Shown in pieces: positions 8,481 to 16,450 of a stretch of 52,417 nt of DNA. The notes beneath the pieces were generated by a model. It worked only from the letters and a program-made list of their open reading frames with translations, searched no databases and was not told the origin of the DNA. The stretch is from Desulfobulbus sp. (GTDB lineage: Bacteria; Desulfobacterota; Desulfobulbia; Desulfobulbales; Desulfobulbaceae), in contig JAQUEZ010000023.1 of NCBI GenBank assembly GCA_028684915.1, positions 1 through 52,417 of the forward strand. Reading direction: 5' to 3'. Made by a program: the position numbers and the translations under genes. Each line of letters begins with the position of its first letter. Position 1 is the first letter of the stretch.

Positions 8481-8936
8481 GGTATTCACTTCCTGTAAGA
8501 AAAAATGACGACGATAACGAGCTGGATCGCAGTTAGCGAGAATAACGAAATGACCACAAAAAGAGGGATGTACGCAAAAAGAACCGGGAACCTAACCTGA
8601 AACTGCAAAGAAATGAAGTGGAAAATGCGGTTTTGTCGAATTTTTTACCTTGAAAGGTGGTTCAGGGAAGATGCGCAACAGGTGAGGGCGCTGTTCGGGT
8701 GGAGACACCGGCTACCTTGCCCTTAGCCTTGGGGGGCAGGATTTATCCAAAGGCGGTTCTTCAAACCGGATGAGCTGATCCTCTCCCAAAACGGGGAAGC
8801 AGTTCGATGCTTTGCCGGAAGCGTTTTCTCTCGCAGAAAATCCGCTTCCGGCAAGCCGATACGATCAATCCCTGCCATGATCAAACACAATACTTTGACC
8901 CAATATTTGCTCAACAGGTGGAAACGACTGGCCAGC
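8481..8936. other. Intergenic region between malate synthase and the ABC-F gene
   Basis: 456 bp with no supported gene. It carries the ABC-F ribosome-binding site at its left end and a strong hairpin at 8812-8854 (listed separately). A short minus-strand open frame at 8723-8914 has no domain. Confidence 0.5.
8812..8854. terminator. Long perfect hairpin downstream of malate synthase
   Basis: TTGCCGGAAGCG at 8812-8823 and CGCTTCCGGCAA at 8843-8854 are exact inverses. Inside them TTTTCT and AGAAAA pair as well, leaving a five-base loop. The element begins about 80 bp past the malate synthase stop on that gene's strand. There is no clean T-run, so it may act as a 3' stabiliser or a factor-aided terminator. 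Confidence 0.5.
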
Positions 8937-10838
8937 TTACAGCGGCAGGGTATCCAAATTCTCGGTTATGCGAATCCCTGTATGAGTAAAGTTCTCAATA
9001 TATTGGTTAATCCGTTGCTCGGCTACCGCCAGGTCCATATTGTTGAGGTTGATATTGAGCAGGTCGATATACCAGGGAAGTTTGTCCGGGTTGAGCACAT
9101 AGGCCTGTGCAATGGCGCGGGCAATCGGCAGGGTGCTCTGCTTGGAGTCCTGATGCACATCGCGATTATCCGCAGCGAGTAATTTGGCATACTCTTGTTT
9201 AAGTAAGCGGGCAAAAACCTCTACTGTGAATTGCTCTCCGGCTTTGAGGCCTGATTGGGGATCATCCTCGGTCAGCTTGGCCCCCTTATGGACCCACTCC
9301 CAGAGGATACTGAGGCGAATCTCGCCGGTGGCCATGTCCTCCATCAGATATAGGATATCCTCGTTGCCAAAGGCATCCGCCGGTTTGAGTGCTGCAGCCT
9401 GCATCCCCTGGCCAAAGGCATTGCCGTACTGGAGCGCGACACTGAGTAGGTTGCGGGCGCCGTCTACGGTACGCGGTGCCGGTTCGAGCAAGATCAGGTT
9501 TGCCGCATCCACCGCCGTATAAGCCAAGGACGGGAAGGAACGGCCGAGTTGGTTGGCTTCTCCTGCTGCCTCCCATATCGGGCGGATGATATGGACCATC
9601 TTCCAATGAGCCACCCACTTACCGCTTGCGCCCTCCTGCTGTTCGCGGACTGCACCGGCCCGGGCTCGCTCCATGCTGTTGGCCACTCCCTGCTGCGATC
9701 CTACCGGAATATTGGGCTCCATGCCTCCCTGCCAGAGAGCGAAGTTGCCGTCGACATCAGGGGTGTTCACCGCTCTGCGCACCCGATCCTCGTAATACCG
9801 CATGTAACCGTAGGTCATGGTGATGGCTTCGATGTTGGGATTGATAAACTCTTTATCCCAACAGAGGGCATCGGAAACGCTGTTGATATAGTCCCAGCGG
9901 CCAGTGTTGAAGCCGACAAAATGGAGGCCAAGCGCTGCTCGGATCTCCATCAATTGAAAGGTTGCCTCCAGTTGTTCGATCAGCACATACACCTTGATCG
10001 TGCCTTCAGCCAACTGAAGATAGCGCTCCAGCGAACTGAGCAACTTGTTCCAGAAGGCCGCCTCTTCTGCGGTCTGGATTTTGGGCAGGTAGAGGACAAT
10101 CGAGGACCCGGCATTCTGCAACGCCTTGTGATTATGAACCACATAAAGGCAAAGGTCGACAATCGAGGCCGACAGGGATTGTCCATCTACACGGATGTGG
10201 CGATCATCAAGGTGTAGGCCGCGGGTGCGAAAGATTTTGGTGGTGAAAGCAAGCTGTTTTTGCCAATCGCTGATGATCTCGCGACCGAAAAAGCCGCGGG
10301 CCCAACGGTTCATCTCTGCTGCTACTTCCTCGGCAACGCCAAGAAAGAGCGGGTCATGGCTAACGGCCAGCTTCAGACTTCGTTGGTTATCAAGTGACAT
10401 GGTGGTGATCTGGCCCAGGGCATCCTCGCCGTCGAACATCCAGCCATCGGCACCGGAGAGCAGGGCATAGGCCACATTGCGCAGGCTCGATTCAATCGGG
10501 GCATTGGGCTTGGCAGCCGGTCCGGTACCCTGGACCCATTGCCGCTGCAGGTCATGGGGGATGGGGGAACCGGCAAACTTGCCGTCTCGGGCATCTTGCA
10601 CCTTGATATTGGTGCCGCCGATCACCGCATTGTGATCAAGAAAGGTGAGCGGGCGTTGTTCTTGAATGCGTGCGGCCCGGCGCTGGGTCCGTTTGGCCAT
10701 CAGTGTTTTCTGTTCTTGGTTGAACTGGGCCATATCATGCAGCGCGGCCAATACCTCGGGGATAAAAATATCCGCGTATTGCCGGGCGAGGTTGTCTCTG
10801 ATCTGTAGGGGTAAGTCAGCGGAGGCTGTTGCTTGCAT
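8937..10838 (-). CDS. aceB: Malate synthase, AceB (malate synthase A) family
   Basis: Encodes 633 residues, longer than the roughly 530 of E. coli AceB. Recognisable family blocks are RTRGLHLDDRHI, FVGFNTGRWDYI, the IKVYVLIEQLEATFQLMEI strand, and LMEDMATGEIRLS, whose aspartate matches the catalytic base of AceB. An FDGEDALG segment corresponds to the metal-site region of the TIM barrel. The enzyme condenses acetyl-CoA with glyoxylate to give malate in the cytoplasm. AAGGAAG lies five bases before the ATG. No isocitrate lyase gene is near, so glyoxylate must come from elsewhere in the genome or from another pathway. The gene is monocistronic here. Confidence 0.87.
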   Translation of the reverse strand: MQATASADLPLQIRDNLARQYADIFIPEVLAALHDMAQFNQEQKTLMAKRTQRRAARIQEQRPLTFLDHNAVIGGTNIKVQDARDGKFAGSPIPHDLQRQWVQGTGPAAKPNAPIESSLRNVAYALLSGADGWMFDGEDALGQITTMSLDNQRSLKLAVSHDPLFLGVAEEVAAEMNRWARGFFGREIISDWQKQLAFTTKIFRTRGLHLDDRHIRVDGQSLSASIVDLCLYVVHNHKALQNAGSSIVLYLPKIQTAEEAAFWNKLLSSLERYLQLAEGTIKVYVLIEQLEATFQLMEIRAALGLHFVGFNTGRWDYINSVSDALCWDKEFINPNIEAITMTYGYMRYYEDRVRRAVNTPDVDGNFALWQGGMEPNIPVGSQQGVANSMERARAGAVREQQEGASGKWVAHWKMVHIIRPIWEAAGEANQLGRSFPSLAYTAVDAANLILLEPAPRTVDGARNLLSVALQYGNAFGQGMQAAALKPADAFGNEDILYLMEDMATGEIRLSILWEWVHKGAKLTEDDPQSGLKAGEQFTVEVFARLLKQEYAKLLAADNRDVHQDSKQSTLPIARAIAQAYVLNPDKLPWYIDLLNINLNNMDLAVAEQRINQYIENFTHTGIRITENLDTLPL

Positions 10839-11242
10839 ATCATCTTCCTTTCGATTGGGTCCATTGGGTCCGCGATAGGGGCCTTGATCAATTGGTTCAG
10901 TGATTCCTTGCCGGGAACCACGTGCACCAAGACTGTTCAGACGATTTTATTTTATGCTCCATTGTGTTGGTCTTGGTGATAAAAAAAGCAATGTACCGAC
11001 GGCTCTTGGGATCAGTCAAGCCACCATTACGCTTTGCCGGAGAAAAACCTGCGGGGTTTTAAAGCGGTGGTGGACTCGTTAAAAGTCCATCACACTCTAA
11101 GAGATGGCTAAGTAAAAGCACAGATAGACAAGGAGGAGTGTTTTTTCGGCGTGAAGGCAGAGCCATCTCTCCGTGATCGCGTACAAAAAATGGCTAAGAA
11201 AACTGGGAAGAAGGAACTGCGTGAGTACAGATAAAGCCCGGT
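10839..11242. other. Intergenic region upstream of malate synthase
   Basis: 404 bp containing the malate synthase leader, a small AAAACC/GGGTTTT hairpin near 11045-11060 and repeat copy D. No supported gene. Open frames at 10900-11082 and 11097-11306 have no motif. Confidence 0.5.
11068..11160 (+). repeat. Dispersed intergenic repeat, copy D (5' half)
   Basis: Contains TGGACTCGTTAAAAGTCCA, a perfect six-pair hairpin, then TCACACTCTAAGAGATGGCT, AAGTAAAAGCACAGATAGAC, AAGGAGGAGTG, TTTTTTCGGCGTGAAGGCA. It matches the first half of copies A, B and G and then stops. The GTATGTCGAG and CTGCGACGCAG blocks are absent. Confidence 0.8.
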
Positions 11243-11914
11243 TTAAAGTGGGGTCACCTTGACGACGGTGAGTGTCTCGCCACTGACCTTGAACTGGATG
11301 TTCCACTGGGCAAATTCAAACCCGTAAATTCTTTGTGGATCATCCTGATATCGAGGACGGGGATCATTGGCCAACACGCCGATAAGGGCTTGTCGCTGTT
11401 CAGATGGGATGAGTTGTATGTAGTTTTGCGGGAAATCAACCGTCAGTAGGGTGGTCTCCACAGCCTGGGTGAATCCTTCGGCTGCCCCTGGGTGACTGTC
11501 CGTATAGGCAAGGTAGGGTTTGATGTCGTATATAGGCGTATTATCAAGAAGATCAACGCCTGAAACCCACAGGAGCGGTCCGAGATTTGGGTGGAGCTCA
11601 ATCTGGTTCAGTCGAACTGAAGAGAGGCCCAGCGCATTGGGGCGAAAAGGGGAGCGGGTGGCAAATACGCCCATCCGTTTGTCGCCACCCAGGCGGGGTG
11701 GGCGCACGGTGGGGGACCAGCCCTCACGGATTGCAGCGGAAAACTGCCAAATGATCCAGATGTGTGAAAAACCGTCCAACCCGCGCACCGCATCGGGGTG
11801 GCGGTAGTCTGGCTCAAAGATGATTTTTCCTTTGAGCGTTTCAACCAGACCGCTTTGACGTGGTATGCCGAATTTTGATTTAAAATCCGTGTGGATGTGA
11901 GCAATTATCTTCAT
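11243..11914 (-). CDS. trmO: TsaA/TrmO-like tRNA methyltransferase
   Basis: Encodes 223 residues. Family blocks visible are SKFGIPRQSGL near residue 15, the DAVRGLDGFSHIWIIWQF strand, ATRSPFRPNALGLSSVRL, and a terminal NIQFKV segment. In E. coli TrmO (YaeB) uses S-adenosylmethionine to N6-methylate the t6A37 of threonine tRNA. The length is near the E. coli protein (about 235). The ribosome-binding site is weak. The neighbours face away or are separated by long gaps, so it is probably transcribed alone. Confidence 0.88.
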   Translation of the reverse strand: MKIIAHIHTDFKSKFGIPRQSGLVETLKGKIIFEPDYRHPDAVRGLDGFSHIWIIWQFSAAIREGWSPTVRPPRLGGDKRMGVFATRSPFRPNALGLSSVRLNQIELHPNLGPLLWVSGVDLLDNTPIYDIKPYLAYTDSHPGAAEGFTQAVETTLLTVDFPQNYIQLIPSEQRQALIGVLANDPRPRYQDDPQRIYGFEFAQWNIQFKVSGETLTVVKVTPL

Positions 11915-12332
11915 AGGTCATTCATCGTTGTTTGCTTGCCGGATCATTCTGATTGTGGGCTTTGCACGTGGTAAAGCGGTTGGGCGCGCATTGGTTGCTG
12001 TCATTTACCACAATCTGGCAGCGTTGACTCTCTCATCGATGCCGGATGAAAAGGATACCATTTTTTGCCTCGCTTTTCCTCTTTCGTTTATGCGGTTGAG
12101 CTGTTGAGCCAAATGACACTCCATTGCTGCTCCGGTGTTGATTGCAATGAGATTCGTTCTTACAATCTTCAGTGCTTTTATCCCATCCCGAAAACGATAA
12201 GCGCCATGATATGTTGTGAATATCGCAGCATCTGGGTTGCGGAGGTGTGGGTCGTTTTAGGGGCATCTCGATGTCATTTTATTCGGTAGGCGGTTGGGGT
12301 AACCTTCCATTCCGCAGGCCATGGAGCAGTGC
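11915..12332. other. Divergent intergenic region between trmO and the OYE gene
   Basis: 418 bp. A minus-strand frame without a start codon is open for about 75 codons (roughly 12010-12250, containing RDGIKALKIVRTNL) and may be a fossil, but I recognise no family. The OYE ribosome-binding site GGAG is at 12323-12326. No repeat copy is seen. Confidence 0.4.
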
Positions 12333-13394
12333 ATGAGTACTCTTTTTTCCCCTTTCACTCTTCGATCCGTTACCATAAAAAATCGTATTTTTGTTTCTCC
12401 CATGTGCCAATACTCAAGCGAAGACGGCTTGGTCAACAACTGGCATCTGGTGCATTATGGCTGTCGTGCGGTGGGCGGCGCCGGATTGGTCATGGTTGAG
12501 GCCACGACGGTCAGCCCTGAGGGGCGGATTAGTCCTGCGGATAACGGCATCTGGAACGATGCCCACGTTGCGGCCTTTGCACCGATCGTAAAGTTTATAG
12601 CCGAGCAAGGAGCTGTTCCTGGCATTCAATTGGCCCATGCCGGACGCAAAGGTTCCTGTGCATTACCTTGGCAAGGGGGGAAGCCCGTGGGAGAAGGGGA
12701 TGGCGGCTGGCAGACTGTTGCTCCAAGCCCCTTTCCTTTTTTAGAGGAAGCACCCCAACCAAAAGAAGCATCAAAGGATGATCTACAAGCCATTGTCGCT
12801 AAGTTTCGGCAGGCTGCCTGCAAGGCGCTGGCCGCCGGTTTTCAGGTGGTGGAGATCCACATGGCTCATGGCTACCTGCTGCACGAGTTCCTCTCGCCGA
12901 TTGCCAACAAACGGCAAGACGAATACGGTGGCGGTTTGGATAACAGGCTGCGCTTTCCGCTCCAGGTGGCTGAGGCCGTGCGTGCGGAATGGCCGGATAA
13001 CCTCCCGCTTTTTGTTCGCCTTTCAGTCACCGACTATGTGGAAAATGGGTGGGACCTGGAGCAGTCCTTAGTTTTAATTCGCCGCCTCAAGGCGCTTGGC
13101 GTCGATTTCATAGACTGCTCCTCTGGGTTTATTGCGCCTCATGACCACGTACCCTTTGGTCCAGGATTCCAGGTGCCCTATGCTGCGCGAATAAAAGCTG
13201 AAACCGGCATAGCCACCGGCTCAGTTGGGTGCATTACCGATCCTGCCCAGGCGGAACAGATTGTGGCTACCGGACAGGCGGATGCTGTCCTGCTTGGTCG
13301 CGAATTTCTCCGAGATCCCTATTGGCCCCTGCATGCTGCCAAGGCCCTAGGGGCGGATGTGAGCTGGCCCAATCAGTATCTGCGAGCCAAATGA
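12333..13394 (+). CDS. Old yellow enzyme-type NADH:flavin oxidoreductase (YqjM/NamA class)
   Basis: Encodes 353 residues forming one FMN-binding TIM barrel. The N-terminal SPMCQYS carries the redox-tuning cysteine of the YqjM class. IHMAHGYLLHEF includes the histidine pair that anchors the substrate carbonyl, and SPIANKRQDEYGG then NRLRF is the phosphate/FMN segment. These cytoplasmic enzymes reduce activated C=C bonds using NAD(P)H, and the physiological substrate is rarely known. ATG 12333 is chosen because GGAG stands six bases before it; the upstream in-frame ATG 12321 has nothing. A strong terminator follows. Confidence 0.9.
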   Translation: MSTLFSPFTLRSVTIKNRIFVSPMCQYSSEDGLVNNWHLVHYGCRAVGGAGLVMVEATTVSPEGRISPADNGIWNDAHVAAFAPIVKFIAEQGAVPGIQLAHAGRKGSCALPWQGGKPVGEGDGGWQTVAPSPFPFLEEAPQPKEASKDDLQAIVAKFRQAACKALAAGFQVVEIHMAHGYLLHEFLSPIANKRQDEYGGGLDNRLRFPLQVAEAVRAEWPDNLPLFVRLSVTDYVENGWDLEQSLVLIRRLKALGVDFIDCSSGFIAPHDHVPFGPGFQVPYAARIKAETGIATGSVGCITDPAQAEQIVATGQADAVLLGREFLRDPYWPLHAAKALGADVSWPNQYLRAK

Positions 13395-13440
13395 AATACC
13401 AGGCGGGCAGCGAGCTGGCTCAACTGTCCGATTTTGTGTG

Positions 13441-13489
13441 AAGCCGATTCGGCAGGTGCTCTGACTCATCCTGCTAAATCGGCTTTTTT
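13441..13489 (+). terminator. Intrinsic terminator after the OYE gene
   Basis: AAGCCGATT-GGCAGG pairs with CCTGCT-AATCGGCTT and is followed by a run of six T. It lies 47 bp after the OYE stop and overlaps the last codon of the convergent ferredoxin gene. Confidence 0.85.
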
Positions 13490-13679
13490 ATGCATCCTTG
13501 TGAATACAACCGGCAGGGCAGGAGGCTATAGCCTCATCCACGCATTCTTCTTCACTTGTTTCGTTTTGCACATATGCCTTGCCCAACGCCTCGTTCCAGG
13601 CAAAGACTGAGGGACAAATTTCAATGCATGCCTCACAGCCTAGACATTCCTCTTGATCAATTCGTACGCATTTTGACAT
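13488..13679 (-). CDS. Monocluster 4Fe-4S ferredoxin
   Basis: Encodes 63 residues. CLGCEACIEICP near residues 12-23 and SCPAGC near residue 54 give the C-x2-C-x2-C ... C ligands of a single [4Fe-4S] cluster, with additional cysteines at the positions usual for Desulfovibrio-type ferredoxins. It is a small cytoplasmic electron carrier. A second, clearly related ferredoxin lies at 19284-19475. This one follows the cupin gene by 55 bp on the same strand, so the pair probably share the sigma-54 promoter at 14107-14122. That context suggests a role in a NorR-controlled response, which is inference. Confidence 0.9.
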   Translation of the reverse strand: MSKCVRIDQEECLGCEACIEICPSVFAWNEALGKAYVQNETSEEECVDEAIASCPAGCIHKDA

Positions 13680-13734
13680 GGTGTCCTCCTGTTTGTTGTG
13701 ATGGTCGGTCGAAAAGATGCAATGAAGAGTTTAA

Positions 13735-14055
13735 TCAAATCGGTGGAGCGATAGTGACTAGAAGCCGCATTTTGCTCACAGCTTCCACCCCATGGGGTTC
13801 ACGAATCTGCGAGATGAGCATGTCTCCGGCTTTGGCATCGATTTTGTTGCCGTTTTCGCCCAAAAAATAACCAGTGCCTTCGAGAATAAGAATAGAGAGT
13901 TCGCCATCCAGATCATGGGAATGGACCGGAAAGGTAACACCGGCATCAAGGTTGAAGTTGATGATTTTGAAATAAGGGGAATCCTCGACAAGGAAAAATC
14001 GTTTCATCGATCCGGGAGTAAATTCATGGGTCTGGTCGAGTTGTATGGTTTTCAT
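13735..14055 (-). CDS. Small cupin-domain protein
   Basis: Encodes 106 residues forming one cupin barrel. The first motif reads HSHDLDGELSILILEG, with two histidines and a glutamate as candidate metal ligands. The second motif is around GDMLISQIREPHGV with a histidine. No catalytic activity can be assigned. It is the first gene after a near-consensus -24/-12 promoter and is divergent from the NorR-like activator. The likely operon is cupin-ferredoxin. Confidence 0.8.
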   Translation of the reverse strand: MKTIQLDQTHEFTPGSMKRFFLVEDSPYFKIINFNLDAGVTFPVHSHDLDGELSILILEGTGYFLGENGNKIDAKAGDMLISQIREPHGVEAVSKMRLLVTIAPPI

Positions 14056-14106
14056 TTTTGATTCCTTGGTTGTTGTTGGGGGCTCATATATGTGTTGCCA
14101 TTACAA

Positions 14107-14122
14107 TGCAATCGATGTGCCA
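14107..14122 (-). promoter_or_regulatory. Sigma-54 (-24/-12) promoter for the cupin-ferredoxin pair
   Basis: Read on the minus strand: TGGCAC, five bases, TTGCA, an excellent match to the RpoN consensus with correct spacing. The -12 element is 51 bp before the cupin start codon. An activator gene of the sigma-54 class is divergently encoded next door. Confidence 0.75.
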
Positions 14123-14185
14123 TAATTTAAATAATGTAATTTCGGCAAGTTGCATATTTTGTATATAAATTGATAACATTAAATT

Positions 14186-14202
14186 GTTGTCCATTGAACA
14201 AC
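14186..14202. promoter_or_regulatory. Candidate NorR enhancer site
   Basis: GTTGTCCATTGAACAAC is a perfect five-base dyad with a seven-base spacer and contains the GT-N7-AC core known for E. coli NorR sites. It lies about 64 bp upstream of the sigma-54 -24 element and just before the norR-like start, so it could serve both activation and autoregulation. Only one dyad this good was seen, whereas E. coli norVW has three. Confidence 0.55.
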
Positions 14203-14222
14203 GGTGTTGTAATTTTAAAATC

Positions 14223-15785
14223 ATGGACTTGCTGGAAACCCTCTCTATTATTGCCAACGACTTAACGGCTGTTTTGAAGGCAGAGGACCGGTACCACCGG
14301 TTATTGGAAGCACTGCAGCTGGCGGTTCCCTATGATTCCGCCGCTTTGCTTCGCCTAGACAATGACGTTCTCGTGCCTATTGCCGCCAAGGGGCTGAAGC
14401 CTCAGGCAATGGCGCATCGATTTCGTCGCCAGGATCATCCACGGTTAGACATCATCTGCAATTCCATAGAACCAACGCTCTTTTCCAGTCACAGCAAGCT
14501 CCCCGATCCCTTTGAAGGGTTGCTAAATATGAATCTTCAGTCGATGCAGCATATTCATGCCTGCCTGGGATGCCCACTGCTGGTGCGCGAACGGCTCGTG
14601 GGAGTGTTAGTGTTTGATGCGATTGAACCACAGGCTTTTACTCACCTTCCCAAACAATATATCCAGGTTATTGCGTCGTTGACCAGTGCCCAGATGCAAA
14701 CCGTGGAACTGTTCAATGGCATAGAAAGGGAGGCTGAGCGTCAGGGAAAGCTTGCCTCGGACTTGATGGAGGATATCCAGCAACAACGTGGACGAGAAAT
14801 TCTCGGGACCAGTTTGCCGATCAAAAATCTTCGGGGGGAAATTGAACTGGTGGCAAAGTCCGACTTCACCATTCTCATTCTCGGTGAAACTGGAGTGGGC
14901 AAGGAACTTGTAGCCCGGTCGATTCATAATCGTTCTCGGAGACAGGAAAAACCGATGCTCTATTTGAATTGCGCTGCCATGCCAGCGGCGCTGGCGGAAA
15001 GTGAACTATTCGGGCATGTCAAAGGAGCGTTTACTGGAGCGATCGCCGATAGAACCGGAAAGTTTGAGCTCGCCGATAAAGGAACCTTGTTTCTCGATGA
15101 AATAGGAGAACTGTCGCTTGAAGTGCAGGCTAAACTGCTGCGGACGATCCAAGAGGGGGAGATTCAGCGAGTTGGTTCGGAAGTTACGCAACATGTCGAT
15201 GTGCGGCTGATTACCGCCACCAACCGAAACCTAGAGCATGAGGTGGCGAACGGGACCTTTCGAGCAGATCTGTTCCATCGCCTTAACGTCTATCCACTGA
15301 CCGTGCCGCCGTTAGGTCAGCGGCGTGAGGACATCCCACAACTCGCCGATCATTTTGCAGAAAAAACCAGGATTAACCTGGGGTTACGCCAGGTACAGAT
15401 CAGGCCGGAAGCCTTGGAGTTGCTGTTGCAGTACAGCTGGCCCGGAAATGTGCGTGAGCTGGATAACGTTATATCCCGCTCAGTACTCAAAGCCTCGGCC
15501 AACCATTATGGAAATTGGCCAGTTGAAGTGACGCCCGCCCAGCTCAGTGGAGATCTCCAACTGCAGCCAGCGGCACGGTCAAGTCAAGCCGCAGCTGACA
15601 TCGTTCCCAGTGAGAGGCGTACACCCCTACGAGCTGAAATCAAAGCTTATGAAACCCGCTTGATTAAAGAGGCGCTTGCACGAAATAAGGGAAACTGGGC
15701 GGCTGCAGCCCGCGATCTAGACATGAACCGGAGCAACCTGCATAATCTAGCTACCCGGCTCGGTCTTCGCAGAAAGGGGGACTAA
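14223..15785 (+). CDS. norR: NorR-like nitric-oxide-responsive sigma-54 activator
   Basis: Encodes 520 residues: GAF domain (1-160), AAA+ domain with [14 protein letters not shown] and FLDEIGE, and a Fis-type helix-turn-helix at the end ([20 protein letters not shown]). The GAF domain preserves the iron-site residues known in E. coli NorR: Arg74, Asp95, Cys114 and Asp132 match Arg75, Asp96, Cys113 and Asp131. Asp99 is replaced by Glu98. NorR binds NO at this mononuclear iron and then drives sigma-54 transcription. ATG 14223 aligns with the NorR N-terminus; an upstream in-frame codon at 14184 would only add 13 residues. The target here appears to be the divergent cupin-ferredoxin pair, since no flavorubredoxin or Hcp gene is present in the window. 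Confidence 0.85.
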   Translation: MDLLETLSIIANDLTAVLKAEDRYHRLLEALQLAVPYDSAALLRLDNDVLVPIAAKGLKPQAMAHRFRRQDHPRLDIICNSIEPTLFSSHSKLPDPFEGLLNMNLQSMQHIHACLGCPLLVRERLVGVLVFDAIEPQAFTHLPKQYIQVIASLTSAQMQTVELFNGIEREAERQGKLASDLMEDIQQQRGREILGTSLPIKNLRGEIELVAKSDFTILILGETGVGKELVARSIHNRSRRQEKPMLYLNCAAMPAALAESELFGHVKGAFTGAIADRTGKFELADKGTLFLDEIGELSLEVQAKLLRTIQEGEIQRVGSEVTQHVDVRLITATNRNLEHEVANGTFRADLFHRLNVYPLTVPPLGQRREDIPQLADHFAEKTRINLGLRQVQIRPEALELLLQYSWPGNVRELDNVISRSVLKASANHYGNWPVEVTPAQLSGDLQLQPAARSSQAAADIVPSERRTPLRAEIKAYETRLIKEALARNKGNWAAAARDLDMNRSNLHNLATRLGLRRKGD

Positions 15786-15866
15786 AAACAAAAATTATAG
15801 GCGGAAAATGTTGCACTCAGCCGCCATATCAATGGAAAAGGCCTTGGCAAAGTAAAACTTGCCGTA

Positions 15867-15885
15867 TTGAAGATCTGATCTTCAA
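15867..15885. other. 19-bp perfect palindrome
   Basis: TTGAAGATCTGATCTTCAA is an exact nine-base dyad with one central base, between the convergent norR-like gene and a small minus-strand gene. It could be a terminator stem or an operator. No T-run is present. Confidence 0.45.
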
Positions 15886-15902
15886 CCGCCTTGGGGAGGC
15901 AA

Positions 15903-16055
15903 TTACAGAAGTTCGTTTTCGGTCAGGTTTTCAGGCTCAGAAGAATCTGGTTCCCGATGGGTTTTACGTTCTTTTTTTGCGTCTTTTTTGCGCTGTTTTT
16001 CTAACTCTTTGTTACGTTTTTCCTGTTTGTAATTCGTTCTTCGGCCTCCAGCCAT
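15903..16055 (-). CDS. Small highly charged protein (50 aa)
   Basis: Encodes 50 residues beginning MAGGRRTNYKQEKRNKELEK, rich in lysine, arginine and glutamate, with an acidic C-terminus. ATG at 16053-16055 has GGGGGA about six bases upstream. Another ATG six bases earlier is possible. I recall similar short basic frames near cold-shock genes of delta-class bacteria, but no function is known. The basic helix suggests nucleic-acid contact, which is inference. It lies downstream of cspA after the terminator. Confidence 0.55.
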   Translation of the reverse strand: MAGGRRTNYKQEKRNKELEKQRKKDAKKERKTHREPDSSEPENLTENELL

Positions 16056-16072
16056 CAGCATTCCCCCATAGG

Positions 16073-16109
16073 CATTTTAAAAAAAGAAACCCCGCACGAA
16101 GCGGGGTTT
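16073..16109 (-). terminator. Intrinsic terminator of cspA
   Basis: On the minus strand AAACCCCGC-TTCGT-GCGGGGTTT is a perfect nine-pair stem followed by CTTTTTTT. It begins 18 bp after the cspA stop. Confidence 0.92.
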
Positions 16110-16127
16110 CCCATCTCTATTCCGATC

Positions 16128-16331
16128 TCAGCGTATTTTCACAACACGAGAGGCTGCCGGACCTTTAGCGCCATCGACCACTTCAAAACTGACGCGTTCC
16201 CCCTCCTGGAGAGATTTGAATCCGTCAGCCTGGATAGCAGAATGATGAACAAATACATCCTTGCCGCCATCCTGGGCGATAAAACCAAAACCCTTAGAAT
16301 CATTAAACCATTTTACAGTTCCTTCAGCCAT
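16128..16331 (-). CDS. cspA: Cold-shock protein, CspA family
   Basis: Encodes 67 residues, the standard length of a single OB-fold cold-shock domain. RNP1 reads KGFGFI (about residue 13) and RNP2 VFVHHSAI (about residue 27). It binds single-stranded RNA and DNA and melts mRNA structure. GAGGAG lies ten bases before the ATG. The 119-bp leader back to the helicase stop contains a perfect GC-rich palindrome. Its position after a DEAD-box helicase gene supports a cold or RNA-remodelling role. Confidence 0.95.
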   Translation of the reverse strand: MAEGTVKWFNDSKGFGFIAQDGGKDVFVHHSAIQADGFKSLQEGERVSFEVVDGAKGPAASRVVKIR

Positions 16332-16352
16332 TGTTACTACTCCTCATTGGTT

Positions 16353-16367
16353 GTGCGCATTGCGCAC
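16353..16367. other. Palindrome in the cspA leader
   Basis: GTGCGCATTGCGCAC is a perfect seven-base dyad around one base, 22 bp upstream of the cspA start. It could be an RNA stem in the 5' leader controlling translation, or an operator. Confidence 0.5.
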
Positions 16368-16450
16368 GGTTGTGTGTGTGGCCCGTTACGGCCATTGGTA
16401 CGCAACTGAACTTCTTTGAGATCGTTCAGTTTTTCCTGCACTGCTCATGC

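Noticed and set aside
12010..12250. Possible coding fragment on the minus strand between trmO and the OYE gene
   Set aside because: Open for about 75 codons but no start codon and no recognised family, so it is only mentioned as a gene-free region.
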